Shown piece by piece: positions 13,612 through 27,016 of a DNA stretch of 64,000 nt. Within the stretch, counting starts at the first letter, position 1. Every line of letters begins with the position of its first letter. Below the pieces are notes generated by a model that saw nothing but the letters and a program-made list of their open reading frames with translations, was not told the DNA's origin and made no database searches. Location: assembly GCA_031761405.1 (NCBI GenBank), contig JASEVX010000003.1, positions 116,278,247-116,342,246 of the forward strand, given 5' to 3'. The position numbers and the translations under genes are program-made. This DNA comes from Serripes groenlandicus. Lineage: Eukaryota; Mollusca; Bivalvia; Cardiida; Cardiidae.

Positions 13612-15941
13612 TTCATCCTACAAATGTAGCACATGCACTTGAATATCACTCACGCATGTAGCACGGACATGCTTGTGTAGCACCCGCAGTGAGTGCTACA
13701 TATGTTCTCACCATTTATTCAACACATCTGCAGAGATTCAAAGAGCTTACAACCCCATGTGTCTTCTGTTTTGTTAGAGTGGCCTTTGGCACACCAATAC
13801 GTTTTTGTAACTCAAAAGCCAAAACAAATACCTACGCTGTTCAACAGTGCTACATAGAAGTGTGTGTTTGAACACACATGCATGCAGATCGCCTGTTATG
13901 TATCACATTGTAAACATCGTTTTATCAACATTTCAATGTATGCAGAATGAAGGTACAAGTACATACGTATCATTAATTTGTGTCAGTGTTTACCTGTTTG
14001 TCAAACTGTTATGTTACGACCATTTTTGTAATACACACTGTGCTACATTGTAATGTAGAATACAACAAAAGAGTGCTCCAAATTGAGGTTGATTTGAAGC
14101 ACAAAGAGCTACATTGTTCAGTGATAAACGACTCACTGTGTGTTTCTAAATATCGAGTGTATCGGAGTGTATTAATTGCAGTCAATATATAAAGGGTGGT
14201 TACTGTCGCTACACTTTCACGAAAGTCATTAAAGCGCCTTATTTATAGCCGTTCTACATAGACTGTCTTAAAACAAGGTGCTACTTTTTACGGTCAAACA
14301 CGTATGTGTGCGTTTGTTTGTGTGTGATTACAATTTTTTTTCATATGTACAGCTATATGTATATGTAAAGTTTATATGAAGATTTGCAATGCGATTTAAT
14401 TGACGCTTAAGTTAATTAGTACTAGTGTGAGACCGGTATGTGAAAATATTCGAATGGGCCTTGGGCTATTTTTTTAATATAGTGATCTAAGCCGAACCGA
14501 TGGTATGGCTGTATAGAGAAGAGTTTCTTTTACCACCAAATGCCAAAACAACCTAGGATCGGGCTACTTTTAAACGTTTGCGAGGCGGAACAAAAGTGGA
14601 ATACGTACATGTGCGATCCGTTTGGGTATCACACTCGTGTACTTTCTCCTAATTGAGTGTTTGTATACATATATGCTACTTTCCAAAATACTACAGGTTG
14701 GCGTGTTTCTTCTGCTCAAGGGTGTTTCGTGTCTGCATTTATTTATGTGTCTTTGAATTTATGCCTATCTGAATGTCTTTATGTTTATGTATATATGTAT
14801 GTCCGTCTATCGGTTGGTGTAAATGTGTTTGTATGTCTTTCTGTCTATGTATCTGTATGTCTATGCGTCTATGTATGTCTATCATCATATATGTCTATCA
14901 TCGTGTGCCTATCAGTGTGTATGCCTATCAGCATTTATGCATGTGTCCCTGAATGTATGTCTATCTGAGTATATGTCTATCTGTATTTATGTCTTTGTAT
15001 GTATGTATGTATGTATGTATGTATGTATGTATGTATGTATGTATGTATGTATGTATGTATGTATGTATGTATGTATGTATGTATATCTGCATTTATTAAT
15101 GTGTCTTTGAATGTATGCCTATCTGAAGTTATGTCTATCTGTATTTATGTCTTTATGTTTAGGTATATATGTATGCCCGTCTTTTTCTCCGTCTATCCGT
15201 TGGGGTAACTGTTCATCTGCCTGTATGCCTGTATGCGTGTTTATACGTGTGTATGTTAATCTGTCTATGCGTGTGTATGTCTATCTGTCTATGTATGAGT
15301 ATGTCTATATGTCCATAATCTTGTGTCTATCATTAGGTATGTCTATCACTATGTATTTATATGCATTTAGCATGTGTCTTTGAATGTATGCCTATCTGAA
15401 TTTACGTCCATCTGAGTGTATGTCTATCTGTATTTTTGTCTTTATGTTTATGTGTATACGTATGTCCGTCTATCTCTCTGTCTATCTGTTGGTGTAGCTG
15501 TCAATCTGCCTGTATGTCTGTATGCATGAATATACGTGCGTATGTCAGTCTGTATGTTTATCTGTCTATGCTATGCGTCTGTATGTCTATATGTCTGTGT
15601 ACGTGTATGTGTCCGTCTATCTCTCCGTCTATCTGTTGGTGTAGCTGGCAATCTGCCTGTATGTCTATATGCATGTCAATAAGTATGTTTATGTGTCTAT
15701 GCGTTTGTATGTCTATCTGTCTCTCTATATATATCATCATGTATGTCTATCATTATGTATGTATGTATATCACGATGTATGTATGTATGTATGTATGTAT
15801 GTATGTATGTATGTATGTATGTATGTATGTATGTATGTATGTATGTATGTATGTGTGTGTGTATATCTGCATGTAATCATGTGCATTTAAATGTATGCCT
15901 ATCTGGATTTATGTCTATCTGTATTTTTGTTTATGTCTGTA

Positions 15942-16002
<61 letters not shown>

Positions 16003-16083
16003 GTATGTATATGTGTGCATGGGTGCCTGTCTGTATATGGGTGCCTGTCTGTATATGTGTGCATGGGTGCCTGTCTGTGTATG

Positions 16084-16139
<56 letters not shown>

Positions 16140-18469
16140 TTCATCCTACAAATGTAGCACATGCACTTGAATATCACTCACGCATGTAGCACGGACATGC
16201 TTGTGTAGCACCCGCAGTGAGTGCTACATATGTTCTCACCATTTATTCAACACATCTGCAGAGATTCAAAGAGCTTACAACCCCATGTGTCTTCTGTTTT
16301 GTTAGAGTGGCCTTTGGCACACCAATACGTTTTTGTAACTCAAAAGCCAAAACAAATACCTACGCTGTTCAACAGTGCTACATAGAAGTGTGTGTTTGAA
16401 CACACATGCATGCAGATCGCCTGTTATGTATCACATTGTAAACATCGTTTTATCAACATTTCAATGTATGCAGAATGAAGGTACAAGTACATACGTATCA
16501 TTAATTTGTGTCAGTGTTTACCTGTTTGTCAAACTGTTATGTTACGACCATTTTTGTAATACACACTGTGCTACATTGTAATGTAGAATACAACAAAAGA
16601 GTGCTCCAAATTGAGGTTGATTTGAAGCACAAAGAGCTACATTGTTCAGTGATAAACGACTCACTGTGTGTTTCTAAATATCGAGTGTATCGGAGTGTAT
16701 TAATTGCAGTCAATATATAAAGGGTGGTTACTGTCGCTACACTTTCACGAAAGTCATTAAAGCGCCTTATTTATAGCCGTTCTACATAGACTGTCTTAAA
16801 ACAAGGTGCTACTTTTTACGGTCAAACACGTATGTGTGCGTTTGTTTGTGTGTGATTACAATTTTTTTTCATATGTACAGCTATATGTATATGTAAAGTT
16901 TATATGAAGATTTGCAATGCGATTTAATTGACGCTTAAGTTAATTAGTACTAGTGTGAGACCGGTATGTGAAAATATTCGAATGGGCCTTGGGCTATTTT
17001 TTTAATATAGTGATCTAAGCCGAACCGATGGTATGGCTGTATAGAGAAGAGTTTCTTTTACCACCAAATGCCAAAACAACCTAGGATCGGGCTACTTTTA
17101 AACGTTTGCGAGGCGGAACAAAAGTGGAATACGTACATGTGCGATCCGTTTGGGTATCACACTCGTGTACTTTCTCCTAATTGAGTGTTTGTATACATAT
17201 ATGCTACTTTCCAAAATACTACAGGTTGGCGTGTTTCTTCTGCTCAAGGGTGTTTCGTGTCTGCATTTATTTATGTGTCTTTGAATTTATGCCTATCTGA
17301 ATGTCTTTATGTTTATGTATATATGTATGTCCGTCTATCGGTTGGTGTAAATGTGTTTGTATGTCTTTCTGTCTATGTATCTGTATGTCTATGCGTCTAT
17401 GTATGTCTATCATCATATATGTCTATCATCGTGTGCCTATCAGTGTGTATGCCTATCAGCATTTATGCATGTGTCCCTGAATGTATGTCTATCTGAGTAT
17501 ATGTCTATCTGTATTTATGTCTTTGTATGTATGTATGTATGTATGTATGTATGTATGTATGTATGTATGTATGTATGTATGTATGTATGTATGTATGTAT
17601 GTATGTATGTATATCTGCATTTATTAATGTGTCTTTGAATGTATGCCTATCTGAAGTTATGTCTATCTGTATTTATGTCTTTATGTTTAGGTATATATGT
17701 ATGCCCGTCTTTTTCTCCGTCTATCCGTTGGGGTAACTGTTCATCTGCCTGTATGCCTGTATGCGTGTTTATACGTGTGTATGTTAATCTGTCTATGCGT
17801 GTGTATGTCTATCTGTCTATGTATGAGTATGTCTATATGTCCATAATCTTGTGTCTATCATTAGGTATGTCTATCACTATGTATTTATATGCATTTAGCA
17901 TGTGTCTTTGAATGTATGCCTATCTGAATTTACGTCCATCTGAGTGTATGTCTATCTGTATTTTTGTCTTTATGTTTATGTGTATACGTATGTCCGTCTA
18001 TCTCTCTGTCTATCTGTTGGTGTAGCTGTCAATCTGCCTGTATGTCTGTATGCATGAATATACGTGCGTATGTCAGTCTGTATGTTTATCTGTCTATGCT
18101 ATGCGTCTGTATGTCTATATGTCTGTGTACGTGTATGTGTCCGTCTATCTCTCCGTCTATCTGTTGGTGTAGCTGGCAATCTGCCTGTATGTCTATATGC
18201 ATGTCAATAAGTATGTTTATGTGTCTATGCGTTTGTATGTCTATCTGTCTCTCTATATATATCATCATGTATGTCTATCATTATGTATGTATGTATATCA
18301 CGATGTATGTATGTATGTATGTATGTATGTATGTATGTATGTATGTATGTATGTATGTATGTATGTATGTATGTATGTATGTGTGTGTGTATATCTGCAT
18401 GTAATCATGTGCATTTAAATGTATGCCTATCTGGATTTATGTCTATCTGTATTTTTGTTTATGTCTGTA

Positions 18470-18530
<61 letters not shown>

Positions 18531-18611
18531 GTATGTATATGTGTGCATGGGTGCCTGTCTGTATATGGGTGCCTGTCTGTATATGTGTGCATGGGTGCCT
18601 GTCTGTGTATG

Positions 18612-18667
<56 letters not shown>

Positions 18668-20997
18668 TTCATCCTACAAATGTAGCACATGCACTTGAAT
18701 ATCACTCACGCATGTAGCACGGACATGCTTGTGTAGCACCCGCAGTGAGTGCTACATATGTTCTCACCATTTATTCAACACATCTGCAGAGATTCAAAGA
18801 GCTTACAACCCCATGTGTCTTCTGTTTTGTTAGAGTGGCCTTTGGCACACCAATACGTTTTTGTAACTCAAAAGCCAAAACAAATACCTACGCTGTTCAA
18901 CAGTGCTACATAGAAGTGTGTGTTTGAACACACATGCATGCAGATCGCCTGTTATGTATCACATTGTAAACATCGTTTTATCAACATTTCAATGTATGCA
19001 GAATGAAGGTACAAGTACATACGTATCATTAATTTGTGTCAGTGTTTACCTGTTTGTCAAACTGTTATGTTACGACCATTTTTGTAATACACACTGTGCT
19101 ACATTGTAATGTAGAATACAACAAAAGAGTGCTCCAAATTGAGGTTGATTTGAAGCACAAAGAGCTACATTGTTCAGTGATAAACGACTCACTGTGTGTT
19201 TCTAAATATCGAGTGTATCGGAGTGTATTAATTGCAGTCAATATATAAAGGGTGGTTACTGTCGCTACACTTTCACGAAAGTCATTAAAGCGCCTTATTT
19301 ATAGCCGTTCTACATAGACTGTCTTAAAACAAGGTGCTACTTTTTACGGTCAAACACGTATGTGTGCGTTTGTTTGTGTGTGATTACAATTTTTTTTCAT
19401 ATGTACAGCTATATGTATATGTAAAGTTTATATGAAGATTTGCAATGCGATTTAATTGACGCTTAAGTTAATTAGTACTAGTGTGAGACCGGTATGTGAA
19501 AATATTCGAATGGGCCTTGGGCTATTTTTTTAATATAGTGATCTAAGCCGAACCGATGGTATGGCTGTATAGAGAAGAGTTTCTTTTACCACCAAATGCC
19601 AAAACAACCTAGGATCGGGCTACTTTTAAACGTTTGCGAGGCGGAACAAAAGTGGAATACGTACATGTGCGATCCGTTTGGGTATCACACTCGTGTACTT
19701 TCTCCTAATTGAGTGTTTGTATACATATATGCTACTTTCCAAAATACTACAGGTTGGCGTGTTTCTTCTGCTCAAGGGTGTTTCGTGTCTGCATTTATTT
19801 ATGTGTCTTTGAATTTATGCCTATCTGAATGTCTTTATGTTTATGTATATATGTATGTCCGTCTATCGGTTGGTGTAAATGTGTTTGTATGTCTTTCTGT
19901 CTATGTATCTGTATGTCTATGCGTCTATGTATGTCTATCATCATATATGTCTATCATCGTGTGCCTATCAGTGTGTATGCCTATCAGCATTTATGCATGT
20001 GTCCCTGAATGTATGTCTATCTGAGTATATGTCTATCTGTATTTATGTCTTTGTATGTATGTATGTATGTATGTATGTATGTATGTATGTATGTATGTAT
20101 GTATGTATGTATGTATGTATGTATGTATGTATGTATGTATATCTGCATTTATTAATGTGTCTTTGAATGTATGCCTATCTGAAGTTATGTCTATCTGTAT
20201 TTATGTCTTTATGTTTAGGTATATATGTATGCCCGTCTTTTTCTCCGTCTATCCGTTGGGGTAACTGTTCATCTGCCTGTATGCCTGTATGCGTGTTTAT
20301 ACGTGTGTATGTTAATCTGTCTATGCGTGTGTATGTCTATCTGTCTATGTATGAGTATGTCTATATGTCCATAATCTTGTGTCTATCATTAGGTATGTCT
20401 ATCACTATGTATTTATATGCATTTAGCATGTGTCTTTGAATGTATGCCTATCTGAATTTACGTCCATCTGAGTGTATGTCTATCTGTATTTTTGTCTTTA
20501 TGTTTATGTGTATACGTATGTCCGTCTATCTCTCTGTCTATCTGTTGGTGTAGCTGTCAATCTGCCTGTATGTCTGTATGCATGAATATACGTGCGTATG
20601 TCAGTCTGTATGTTTATCTGTCTATGCTATGCGTCTGTATGTCTATATGTCTGTGTACGTGTATGTGTCCGTCTATCTCTCCGTCTATCTGTTGGTGTAG
20701 CTGGCAATCTGCCTGTATGTCTATATGCATGTCAATAAGTATGTTTATGTGTCTATGCGTTTGTATGTCTATCTGTCTCTCTATATATATCATCATGTAT
20801 GTCTATCATTATGTATGTATGTATATCACGATGTATGTATGTATGTATGTATGTATGTATGTATGTATGTATGTATGTATGTATGTATGTATGTATGTAT
20901 GTATGTATGTGTGTGTGTATATCTGCATGTAATCATGTGCATTTAAATGTATGCCTATCTGGATTTATGTCTATCTGTATTTTTGTTTATGTCTGTA

Positions 20998-21058
<61 letters not shown>

Positions 21059-21139
21059 GTATGTATATGTGTGCATGGGTGCCTGTCTGTATATGGGTGC
21101 CTGTCTGTATATGTGTGCATGGGTGCCTGTCTGTGTATG

Positions 21140-21195
<56 letters not shown>

Positions 21196-23525
21196 TTCAT
21201 CCTACAAATGTAGCACATGCACTTGAATATCACTCACGCATGTAGCACGGACATGCTTGTGTAGCACCCGCAGTGAGTGCTACATATGTTCTCACCATTT
21301 ATTCAACACATCTGCAGAGATTCAAAGAGCTTACAACCCCATGTGTCTTCTGTTTTGTTAGAGTGGCCTTTGGCACACCAATACGTTTTTGTAACTCAAA
21401 AGCCAAAACAAATACCTACGCTGTTCAACAGTGCTACATAGAAGTGTGTGTTTGAACACACATGCATGCAGATCGCCTGTTATGTATCACATTGTAAACA
21501 TCGTTTTATCAACATTTCAATGTATGCAGAATGAAGGTACAAGTACATACGTATCATTAATTTGTGTCAGTGTTTACCTGTTTGTCAAACTGTTATGTTA
21601 CGACCATTTTTGTAATACACACTGTGCTACATTGTAATGTAGAATACAACAAAAGAGTGCTCCAAATTGAGGTTGATTTGAAGCACAAAGAGCTACATTG
21701 TTCAGTGATAAACGACTCACTGTGTGTTTCTAAATATCGAGTGTATCGGAGTGTATTAATTGCAGTCAATATATAAAGGGTGGTTACTGTCGCTACACTT
21801 TCACGAAAGTCATTAAAGCGCCTTATTTATAGCCGTTCTACATAGACTGTCTTAAAACAAGGTGCTACTTTTTACGGTCAAACACGTATGTGTGCGTTTG
21901 TTTGTGTGTGATTACAATTTTTTTTCATATGTACAGCTATATGTATATGTAAAGTTTATATGAAGATTTGCAATGCGATTTAATTGACGCTTAAGTTAAT
22001 TAGTACTAGTGTGAGACCGGTATGTGAAAATATTCGAATGGGCCTTGGGCTATTTTTTTAATATAGTGATCTAAGCCGAACCGATGGTATGGCTGTATAG
22101 AGAAGAGTTTCTTTTACCACCAAATGCCAAAACAACCTAGGATCGGGCTACTTTTAAACGTTTGCGAGGCGGAACAAAAGTGGAATACGTACATGTGCGA
22201 TCCGTTTGGGTATCACACTCGTGTACTTTCTCCTAATTGAGTGTTTGTATACATATATGCTACTTTCCAAAATACTACAGGTTGGCGTGTTTCTTCTGCT
22301 CAAGGGTGTTTCGTGTCTGCATTTATTTATGTGTCTTTGAATTTATGCCTATCTGAATGTCTTTATGTTTATGTATATATGTATGTCCGTCTATCGGTTG
22401 GTGTAAATGTGTTTGTATGTCTTTCTGTCTATGTATCTGTATGTCTATGCGTCTATGTATGTCTATCATCATATATGTCTATCATCGTGTGCCTATCAGT
22501 GTGTATGCCTATCAGCATTTATGCATGTGTCCCTGAATGTATGTCTATCTGAGTATATGTCTATCTGTATTTATGTCTTTGTATGTATGTATGTATGTAT
22601 GTATGTATGTATGTATGTATGTATGTATGTATGTATGTATGTATGTATGTATGTATGTATGTATGTATATCTGCATTTATTAATGTGTCTTTGAATGTAT
22701 GCCTATCTGAAGTTATGTCTATCTGTATTTATGTCTTTATGTTTAGGTATATATGTATGCCCGTCTTTTTCTCCGTCTATCCGTTGGGGTAACTGTTCAT
22801 CTGCCTGTATGCCTGTATGCGTGTTTATACGTGTGTATGTTAATCTGTCTATGCGTGTGTATGTCTATCTGTCTATGTATGAGTATGTCTATATGTCCAT
22901 AATCTTGTGTCTATCATTAGGTATGTCTATCACTATGTATTTATATGCATTTAGCATGTGTCTTTGAATGTATGCCTATCTGAATTTACGTCCATCTGAG
23001 TGTATGTCTATCTGTATTTTTGTCTTTATGTTTATGTGTATACGTATGTCCGTCTATCTCTCTGTCTATCTGTTGGTGTAGCTGTCAATCTGCCTGTATG
23101 TCTGTATGCATGAATATACGTGCGTATGTCAGTCTGTATGTTTATCTGTCTATGCTATGCGTCTGTATGTCTATATGTCTGTGTACGTGTATGTGTCCGT
23201 CTATCTCTCCGTCTATCTGTTGGTGTAGCTGGCAATCTGCCTGTATGTCTATATGCATGTCAATAAGTATGTTTATGTGTCTATGCGTTTGTATGTCTAT
23301 CTGTCTCTCTATATATATCATCATGTATGTCTATCATTATGTATGTATGTATATCACGATGTATGTATGTATGTATGTATGTATGTATGTATGTATGTAT
23401 GTATGTATGTATGTATGTATGTATGTATGTATGTATGTGTGTGTGTATATCTGCATGTAATCATGTGCATTTAAATGTATGCCTATCTGGATTTATGTCT
23501 ATCTGTATTTTTGTTTATGTCTGTA

Positions 23526-23586
<61 letters not shown>

Positions 23587-23665
23587 GTATGTATATGTGT
23601 GCATGGGTGCCTGTGTATATGGGTGCCTGTCTGTATATGTGTGCATGGGTGCCTGTCTGTGTATG

Positions 23666-23721
<56 letters not shown>

Positions 23722-24415
23722 TTCATCCTACAAATGTAGCACATGCACTTGAATATCACTCACGCATGTAGCACGGACATGCTTGTGTAGCACCCGCAGT
23801 GAGTGCTACATATGTTCTCACCATTTATTCAACACATCTGCAGAGATTCAAAGAGCTTACAACCCCATGTGTCTTCTGTTTTGTTAGAGTGGCCTTTGGC
23901 ACACCAATACGTTTTTGTAACTCAAAAGCCAAAACAAATACCTACGCTGTTCAACAGTGCTACATAGAAGTGTGTGTTTGAACACACATGCATGCAGATC
24001 GCCTGTTATGTATCACATTGTAAACATCGTTTTATCAACATTTCAATGTATGCAGAATGAAGGTACAAGTACATACGTATCATTAATTTGTGTCAGTGTT
24101 TACCTGTTTGTCAAACTGTTATGTTACGACCATATTTTTGTAATACACACTGTGCTACATTGTAATGTAGAATACAACAAAAGAGTGCTCCAAATTGAGG
24201 TTGATTTGAAGCACAAAGAGCTACATTGTTCAGTGATAAACGACTCACTGTGTGTTTCTAAATATCGAGTGTATCGGAGTGTATTAATTGCAGTCAATAT
24301 ATAAAGGGTGGTTACTGTCGCTACACTTTCACGAAAGTCATTAAAGCGCCTTATTTATAGCCGTTCTACATAGACTGTCTTAAAACAAGGTGCTACTTTT
24401 TACGGTCAAACACGT

Positions 24416-24437
24416 ATGTGTGTGTGTGTGTGGGTGT

Positions 24438-24472
<35 letters not shown>

Positions 24473-24600
24473 TCTCTCTCTCTCTCTCTATCGCTCTCTC
24501 TCTCTCGCTATCTCTGTCTCTGTCTCTGTCTGTCTCTGTCTGTCTCTGTCTCTCTCTGTCTCTCTCTGTCTCTCTCTGTCTCTCTGTCTCTTTCTTTCCT
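24416..24600. repeat. compound (TG)n / (TC)n / (TCTG) microsatellite at array edge
   Basis: The last macrosatellite copy breaks into a GT run with GGGTGTGGG interruptions, then CT-rich sequence with TCTGTCTCTGTC phrases. The same TCTGTCTCTGTCTGTC phrase opens the window at position 1, so both visible array edges lie in similar pyrimidine-rich simple sequence. Confidence 0.9.
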
Positions 24601-24843
24601 GACTCTCGCAGTCAAACTAAAAACTTTCCTTTTCTAAGAACTTTTGTCTCAGGGAATGTGCCAGTAGTTAGATACGAGTGCACATACAATGTATGCAGTT
24701 AAACAATATGTTTGCAATTAATTGAAAGTATCGGAAATAAAACATTTTTGTCGAGTACATTGAATTGCTTTAAACCAATTTAGACGACTTAGTGAAAATC
24801 TTGTTAGTGAGACAATGCGTAGGCATTTTACAGTCTTATATTT
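24601..24843. other. no recognisable feature
   Basis: AT-rich unique-looking sequence between the microsatellite and the 167-bp tandem array. I see no gene, RNA or repeat in it. Confidence 0.6.
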
Positions 24844-25655
24844 TTTTCGTCAATTTCGTCAACTTTTTTGAAAAGTTGACGAATTGACGAACTTGAAGAG
24901 CTGTTCTGATTGACTGATCGCCATGAAACATGAAATAGGGGCCTATTTTGTATTCAATACGTCCAGATACTTATCCAACTGAAAGAAATAAAGTTTTTAG
25001 AAAAATATTTTTTTCGTCAATTTCGTCAACTTTTTTGAAATGTTGACGAATTGACGAACTTGAAGAAGCTCTTCTGATTGATTGATCGCCATGAAACATT
25101 AAATAGGGCCTGATTTGCATTCAATACGTCCAGATACTTATCTAAAGGAAAGAAATAAAGTTTTTAGAAAAATATTTTTTTCGTCAATTTCGTCAACTTT
25201 TTTGAAAAGTTGACGAATTGACGAACCTGAAGAAGCTCTTCCGATTGACTGATCGCCATGAAACATTAAATAGGGCCTGATTTGCATTCAATACGTCCAG
25301 ATACTTATCTAAAGGAAAGAAATAAAGTTTTTAGAAAAATATTTTTTTCGTCAATTTCGTCAACTTTTTTGAAAAGTTGACGAATTGACGAACTTGAAGA
25401 AGCTCTTCTGATTGTCTGACCGCCATGAAACATGAAATAGGGCCTAATTTGCATTCAATACGTCCATATACTTATCTAAAGGAAAGAAATAAAGTTGTTT
25501 TTTTTTCGTTAATTTCGTCAACAAAATTGACGAGTTGACGAATTGTCGAAGCTCTTCTGATTGACTGATGGCCATGAAACATGAAATAGGGCCCAATTTG
25601 CATTTATTCGTCTAGAAACATTATCTTAAAGAAAGAAATCAAGTTTTTAGAAAAA
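24844..25655. repeat. 167-bp tandem repeat, five copies, each with a hairpin
   Basis: The phrase CGTCAATTTCGTCAAC recurs at 24848, 25015, 25182 and 25349 (exact 167-bp steps), with a diverged fifth copy at 25507. Each copy opens with an inverted repeat: CGTCAATTTCGTCAACTTTT pairs with AAAAGTTGACGAATTGACG a few bases downstream. The rest of the unit carries conserved phrases such as GATCGCCATGAAACAT and CAATACGTCCAGATACTTATC. It is non-coding. Confidence 0.93.
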
Positions 25656-25775
25656 ATGTCACAGTTCGTCACTCGTCAATTCGTCACTCGTCAACCTAAC
25701 TTCACGGACCTATAAAAATGTCACAGTTCGTCACTCGTCAATTCGTCACTCGTCAACCTAACTTCACGGACCTTT
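25656..25775. repeat. two direct copies of a 59-bp CGTCA-rich unit
   Basis: The segment starting aaaatgtcacagttcgtcac occurs twice head to tail, each copy ending aacttcacggacc. It contains short CGTCACTCGTCAAT sub-repeats and uses the same GTCAA/CGTCA vocabulary as the adjacent 167-bp array. Confidence 0.85.
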
Positions 25776-25878
25776 TCGCACATACAACACATCAGCAGCA
25801 GACGACTTTGAAAACATCTATGCAAAATAATAGAATATCTCATTAAGGGAAAATTTAATTGTTGAAAAAATATTGATA

Positions 25879-26138
25879 TGAGCCTTCCCGCGAGAAAACC
25901 AACATTATGGCATCTGCGTTATGTATCGACTAGATCAGCCTGCGCTGTCCGCGCAGACTGATCCGGGCCGACACATTCCGTCTCAGGAGTATAGAGGTAT
26001 AGAGTTATGATTCCTGAAAACAGAAAATCCACAGGAGGCGAAAAGTGTCCATCCGGGTAAGCCTACGCGGCATGCTTAGGCTGATCAGGGTCGACACTTT
26101 TACACAGAGTCCATAATGTTGATTTTCTCGCGAGACCT
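25879..26138 (+). mobile_element. TGAGCC-ended MITE, copy 1 (about 260 bp)
   Basis: Member of a family with inverted ends: left TGAGCC..GCGAGAAAACCAACATTATGG, right CCATAATGTTGATTTTCTCGCG. Conserved internal phrases are ATCAGCCTGCGC, CCGACACATTCCGTCTCAGG and CAGAAAATCCACAGGAGGCG. No coding capacity. Several copies are flanked by TA on both sides, compatible with a Tc1/mariner-type non-autonomous element (inference). The family recurs at least nine more times in the window. Confidence 0.88.
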
Positions 26139-26509
26139 TGTTCTGTTAAATTCCCACTTCCTCCTTGACGTGGTTTTACATATAAAGGGCCTAAGTTTTG
26201 CTAAATACTGATACATGTCGAGTGGCGAACATGTAGACCCATATTAAAGCTCGGGAATGTAATATGCATGTTGATTTCGGTCAATAGTGATCCAAGTTGT
26301 GTGTTTATTAGGGTCGTCCATTCTGTTAAAGCCACTTACAACGGCATACGGTTTGGTTTAAAGAATGTTTTATTTGTGTTTGTAATTACATACACATAGT
26401 TATACAATTCATATTACATATAAAACGGATTAAGCAGAAAGCAATGCGTATTCAACTAGCTCTCACCTAAATGAACGCAGCTGGATATCTATTGAATACC
26501 AGATTGTGA
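26139..26509. other. no gene recognised
   Basis: AT-rich sequence upstream of the ORF at 26510. I see no promoter I would defend. An ATG-led stretch at 26471 reaches a TGA at 26507-26509 in the same frame as the downstream ORF. Confidence 0.5.
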
Positions 26510-27016
26510 TGCTGCTCGTGGCCATCATTCACACGAAAGCATTATACAAAAGACGACGCCAACAAGAATAATGAAGCAACATTTAATGGTAACTCAAAAC
26601 AATTCGAAAGACAGAGCGGAAACAAATCCATTGCTGACCTAATTTCATCGACAGCCGGTATTTTGTCACAGACGAGAAACCCGGATGTCCCACCGGATAT
26701 GAGAAATCTGATGGATCAAAGTCTCGCTGGTAGAATGTTTGGGAACAACGGTATGCATGGAAACGGACAAGGTTTTAATATACCATTTATGGTCAACAAT
26801 GGCCGGACAGTGAACGCTCTAAAGCAATTGATGCAGAATTACCAAATACAAGGCAGGTTTAACTCCCCAAATGACATGTTAAATCCTTTAAACGTTTTCA
26901 CCGCGGCCTTCATGAATCCATTCACGAGAGGCACGCGCGGGGATAACCAATTTGAAGACATTAGCAATGGCATAATACAGCAGAGGCATATGCAACAGAT
27001 GCCGTATCTTAAATGA
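26510..27016 (+). CDS. hypothetical N/G/Q/M-rich protein, probable terminal exon or broken gene
   Basis: A frame open for 168 codons from just after a TGA (26507-26509) to the TGA at 27014. Its composition is not low complexity: it is rich in Asn, Gly, Gln, Met, Phe and Arg, with segments such as IADLISSTAGILSQTRNPDV and MRNLMDQSLAGRMFGNNG. It has no in-frame ATG before 26699, so the true 5' end is probably an upstream exon or was lost. A second ATG at 26509 in another frame starts a hydrophobic MLLVAIIHTKA segment that looks like a short signal peptide but stops at 26569. That arrangement would fit a frameshifted secreted-protein gene, or coincidence. I recognise no family. Non-repetitive composition is the main argument that it is coding. 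Confidence 0.4.
   Translation, partial: CCSWPSFTRKHYTKDDANKNNEATFNGNSKQFERQSGNKSIADLISSTAGILSQTRNPDVPPDMRNLMDQSLAGRMFGNNGMHGNGQGFNIPFMVNNGRTVNALKQLMQNYQIQGRFNSPNDMLNPLNVFTAAFMNPFTRGTRGDNQFEDISNGIIQQRHMQQMPYLK

Larger units (their letters stand above)
1..24420. repeat. 2,528-bp macrosatellite array, at least 9.5 copies
   Basis: A fixed marker in the unit recurs at 180, 2708, 5236, 7764, then after the gap at 11161, 13689, 16217, 18745, 21273 and 23799, so the period is 2,528 bp (2,526 for the last step). Every translated segment I compared between interior copies is identical, so the copies are essentially uniform. Each unit has about 1.05 kb of non-simple sequence followed by about 1.45 kb dominated by GT, TATG, TCTG and TGTC simple repeats. 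The only clear variants are in the final copy: a 2-bp loss near 23614 and a 2-bp gain near 24133. The last copy breaks off near 24,420 inside a GT run. No tRNA, rRNA, snRNA or coding gene is recognisable in the unit. Open frames are low-complexity translations of the simple repeats. Confidence 0.97.

Noticed and set aside
1..24420. Possible rDNA, 5S, snRNA or CRISPR-like array
   Set aside because: The unit matches none of the conserved rRNA or snRNA motifs I know, and 2.5-kb identical units without short direct repeats and unique spacers are not CRISPR.
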